A model generated the notes under the pieces. It made no database searches, was not told where the DNA came from, and saw only the letters and a list, made by a program, of their open reading frames with translations. Positions 62,186 to 64,000 of a stretch of DNA of 64,000 nucleotides are shown one piece after another. Made by a program: the position numbers and the translations under genes. The DNA is from Bacteroidetes bacterium HLUCCA01. Lineage in GTDB: Bacteria > Bacteroidota > Rhodothermia > Balneolales > HLUCCA01. Numbering within the stretch: position 1 is the stretch's first letter; each line of letters opens with the position of its first letter. The stretch covers positions 186,001-250,000 of the forward strand of contig LIHN01000004.1 in assembly GCA_001314545.1 (NCBI GenBank), in the 5' to 3' direction.

Positions 62186-63658
62186 ATGTCCGATCGACAG
62201 GATACCTCCACCCCCGAAACGATGAACGCTGCTGCCTCTCCAGCCGGCTGCGATCACGGTCCGAACCAGCTCAATTCGCACGATGACCTGTTTTTCGAGG
62301 AGCTTCGCAGGAAGGAGTTTGGCATTCTGGACGAACAACAACAGGTCTACCTCGACTACACCGGGGGTAATCTGTACCCGGTTTCGGTGGTCAAAAAGCA
62401 TCAGGACCAGTTACTCAGCAATGTATTGGGCAACCCCCACTCCACCAATCCCACCTCGCAGCTGGCCACCCAGCTGGTGGAAGAAACCCGGCGTAAAGTC
62501 ATCGATTTTTTCAATGCGGAAGACTACGTTTGCATCTTCACCCAGAACGCGTCGGGTGCGCTGAAGGTAGTTGGCGAGAGTTACCCCTTTGGCGCCGGCA
62601 GTACGTTGATTCTCCTGGGCGACAACCACAACTCGGTGAACGGCATCCGTGAGTACTGTAACCAGAAAGGCGGCACCACACGGTATGTGCAGGTGCAGTA
62701 CGAGGACCTCAAAATCAACGATGAGCTGCTGCAGACTGCATTGGAGCAGGCCCCGAAGGGCGATGCCAACCTGTTCGCATTCCCGGGTCAGAGCAACGTA
62801 TCGGGTGTGAAACATGATCTGGGCTGGATACAGCGAGCCCAGGACCTCGGCTTTGACGTCCTGCTGGACGCTGCGGCGTTTGTCCCCTCCACCCGATTGG
62901 ACCTGCAGCAGGTCCGGCCCGACTTCGTGTCGGTATCCTTTTATAAGATCTTCGGCTATCCCACCGGCATCGGGGCCCTGCTTGTCCATAAAGACAAATT
63001 CGATAAACTGAACAAGCCCTGGTTTGCCGGCGGCACGGTCACCCTGGTGTCCGTAGCCGAGCAAAAACAATTCCTGGCCCGTGGGCACGAACGATTTGAA
63101 GACGGGACGCTCAGTTACAACATGCTGCCCGCCGTGAAAATCGGGCTGGATTTCATCGAATCCATTGGCATTGACCGCATCAATGCCCGGGTCCGCCGTC
63201 TTATTGAGTACATCTGCACGCAGCTGAAGTCGGTCAAACACAGCAATGGAAATCCCATCGTACGGGTATTCGGTCCGCAGAATTTTGATGAGCGGGGAGG
63301 GAATATCATCATGAACTTCTTCGACATAGACGGAAACCTCATCCCCTTTGAGCGCGTGGAGGAATTGGCCAACAAGCGCAAGATTTCCATCCGCACCGGG
63401 TGTTTCTGCAATCCCGGCATCGATGAAATCAACAACTGCATTACCACCGAGGAGATTGCGAAGTATTTTATGAGTCGTGATTCCGGCAATTTTCACGACA
63501 TGATCACTTTTCTGGGCAAGATGCGTGGCGCAACCCGGCTTTCCGTTGGTCTGGCTACCAGCAAGCACGACCTGGACTGCTTCATCGGGTTTGTCACGGA
63601 ACTACGCGACCATTCCGTCAACTCTCTGCCCGCTTCTACGGCCTTGCCGCACTGTTGA
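62186..63658 (+). CDS. class V-fold PLP-dependent aminotransferase (MOCOS/cysteine-desulfurase-like)
   Basis: The 490-residue enzyme has a PLP lysine at about K255 (SFYKIFGYPTG). QQVYLDYTGGNLYPVSVVK is the N-terminal strand, with FTQNASGALKVVGE, GDNHNSVNGIREY and SIRTGCFCNPG (a Cys near the C-terminus, as in MOCOS and SufS relatives). The fold and motifs resemble the aminotransferase half of molybdenum-cofactor sulfurases more than simple NifS, but the MOSC domain is missing. The ATG at 62186 follows an AGGAA about 8 bases upstream. It lies downstream of the octanucleotide tract. The substrate is unknown. Confidence 0.82.
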   Translation: MSDRQDTSTPETMNAAASPAGCDHGPNQLNSHDDLFFEELRRKEFGILDEQQQVYLDYTGGNLYPVSVVKKHQDQLLSNVLGNPHSTNPTSQLATQLVEETRRKVIDFFNAEDYVCIFTQNASGALKVVGESYPFGAGSTLILLGDNHNSVNGIREYCNQKGGTTRYVQVQYEDLKINDELLQTALEQAPKGDANLFAFPGQSNVSGVKHDLGWIQRAQDLGFDVLLDAAAFVPSTRLDLQQVRPDFVSVSFYKIFGYPTGIGALLVHKDKFDKLNKPWFAGGTVTLVSVAEQKQFLARGHERFEDGTLSYNMLPAVKIGLDFIESIGIDRINARVRRLIEYICTQLKSVKHSNGNPIVRVFGPQNFDERGGNIIMNFFDIDGNLIPFERVEELANKRKISIRTGCFCNPGIDEINNCITTEEIAKYFMSRDSGNFHDMITFLGKMRGATRLSVGLATSKHDLDCFIGFVTELRDHSVNSLPASTALPHC

Positions 63659-63739
63659 GGAGGGTGAACAGACAGGTAAGTCTAACCTGCGTTACATAAC
63701 GATGTCAATATCAGGAACAAATTTCCCAGAAAATTGTCG

Positions 63740-63770
63740 TTTGAAAAAAACACCTGTTGTTATAACTTTA
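63740..63770 (+). promoter_or_regulatory. promoter of the AbrB-type antitoxin gene
   Basis: TTTG (63740-63743), 19 bases, TAACTTTA (63763-63770) is the best complete match in the window to the Bacteroidota promoter. A start near 63777 would give a leader of about 23 nt to the ATG at 63800. Confidence 0.55.
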
Positions 63771-63799
63771 GTTTAACAATAGGTTCTTAATTGAGTGAA

Positions 63800-64000
63800 A
63801 TGGAAGCAAAAATCAGAAATATTGGAAACAGTCTCGGAATTATTCTGCCCAAAGAGTTAACAGACGCCTTGCATCTGCGAAGCGGTGATAAGCTCACGAT
63901 TGTGAAAAAAGGAAATACAATCGAGATATCTCAACAAGACACCGATTTTGCAGAATGGGCGGAGGCATACCGTGAGCTGAATGCCAGTTACAAGGATGTG
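63800..64000 (+). CDS. AbrB/MazE-type antitoxin, 3' end outside window
   Basis: The 67 visible codons encode a swapped-hairpin AbrB domain (EAKIRNIGNSLGIILPKEL; LRSGDKLTIVKKGNTIEI), followed by an acidic tail (DFAEWAEAYRELNAS). This matches antitoxins whose tail wraps a toxin. In similar two-gene units the partner is often a Doc-type (Fic fold) toxin, but it would lie beyond the window, so that is inference. The ATG at 63800 is chosen; an in-frame TTG at 63791 would add three residues. It is the only plausible toxin-antitoxin element here. Confidence 0.75.
   Translation, partial: MEAKIRNIGNSLGIILPKELTDALHLRSGDKLTIVKKGNTIEISQQDTDFAEWAEAYRELNASYKDV

Noticed and set aside
62411-63568. Long minus-strand frame opposite the aminotransferase
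   Set aside because: It is antisense to a well-conserved PLP enzyme and shows no family motif.

Overview
The window reads as chromosomal core sequence from a member of the Bacteroidota/FCB group. A moderately halophilic Balneolota (Balneolaceae-type) bacterium fits best, but that placement is inference. The evidence is GC near 50 %, few strong Shine-Dalgarno sites, promoter-like boxes of the Bacteroidota type (TTTG or TTG, about 19-20 bases, then TAnnTTTG), and lineage-typical families: an HU plus SPOR envelope protein, a DUF4270-like lipoprotein, a single-domain GT5 protein, an S16 protein with a long acidic tail, and an Mrp ATPase without its CxxC. No rRNA or tRNA gene, insertion sequence, prophage or CRISPR array was found.

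Layout. 1-9.8 kb: a cut DUF2059-like gene, exonuclease III, a bifunctional chorismate mutase/prephenate dehydrogenase (minus strand), uvrB overlapping a methyltransferase, cobalamin-dependent metH, and apaG. 9.9-12.5 kb: a glutathione-peroxidase-like protein, a small outer-membrane protein, a conserved small protein and an MBL-fold hydrolase. 12.5-17.7 kb, minus strand, in transcription order: fabI-ruvC-ruvA, a PhoB/PhoR-type two-component pair, and manC. 17.9-21.6 kb: the ffh-rpsP-rimM-trmD-rplS translation operon, ending in a strong terminator and followed by a decaying 77-bp tandem repeat. 21.9-28.9 kb: mrp (minus), a cupin, gcvT, comB, ftsK and a lolA-like gene.

28.9-35.9 kb is an envelope block: a flippase-like membrane protein, an outer-membrane barrel, two HU-type proteins (the second membrane-anchored with a SPOR domain), and an ExbB/TolQ-ExbD/TolR-TonB trio. 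36-57 kb is rich in carbohydrate genes: a periplasmic sugar dehydrogenase, glgP with a LacI-type operator, a sugar nucleotidyltransferase, glgB, malQ, and a truncated GT5 protein followed by a DUF4270-like lipoprotein, a barrel and a TPR protein. Interspersed are ispE, a CCA-adding-type enzyme, a CDF transporter, a universal stress protein, a membrane-embedded Mur ligase and a LolC/E permease. 57-64 kb: rho (promoter inside a 15-bp inverted repeat), lptB, purQ/purS, miaA, an 11-copy octanucleotide repeat, a class V aminotransferase, and the start of an AbrB/MazE-type antitoxin gene cut by the window edge.

The items most worth follow-up are the octanucleotide repeat beside miaA, the inverted repeat around the rho promoter, the palindromic operator at glgP, the membrane-anchored Mur ligase, and the GT5-like protein that has lost its ADP-glucose motif next to three uncharacterised envelope genes. 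No clearly undescribed multi-gene system stands out. The GT5/DUF4270/barrel/TPR module is the nearest candidate.
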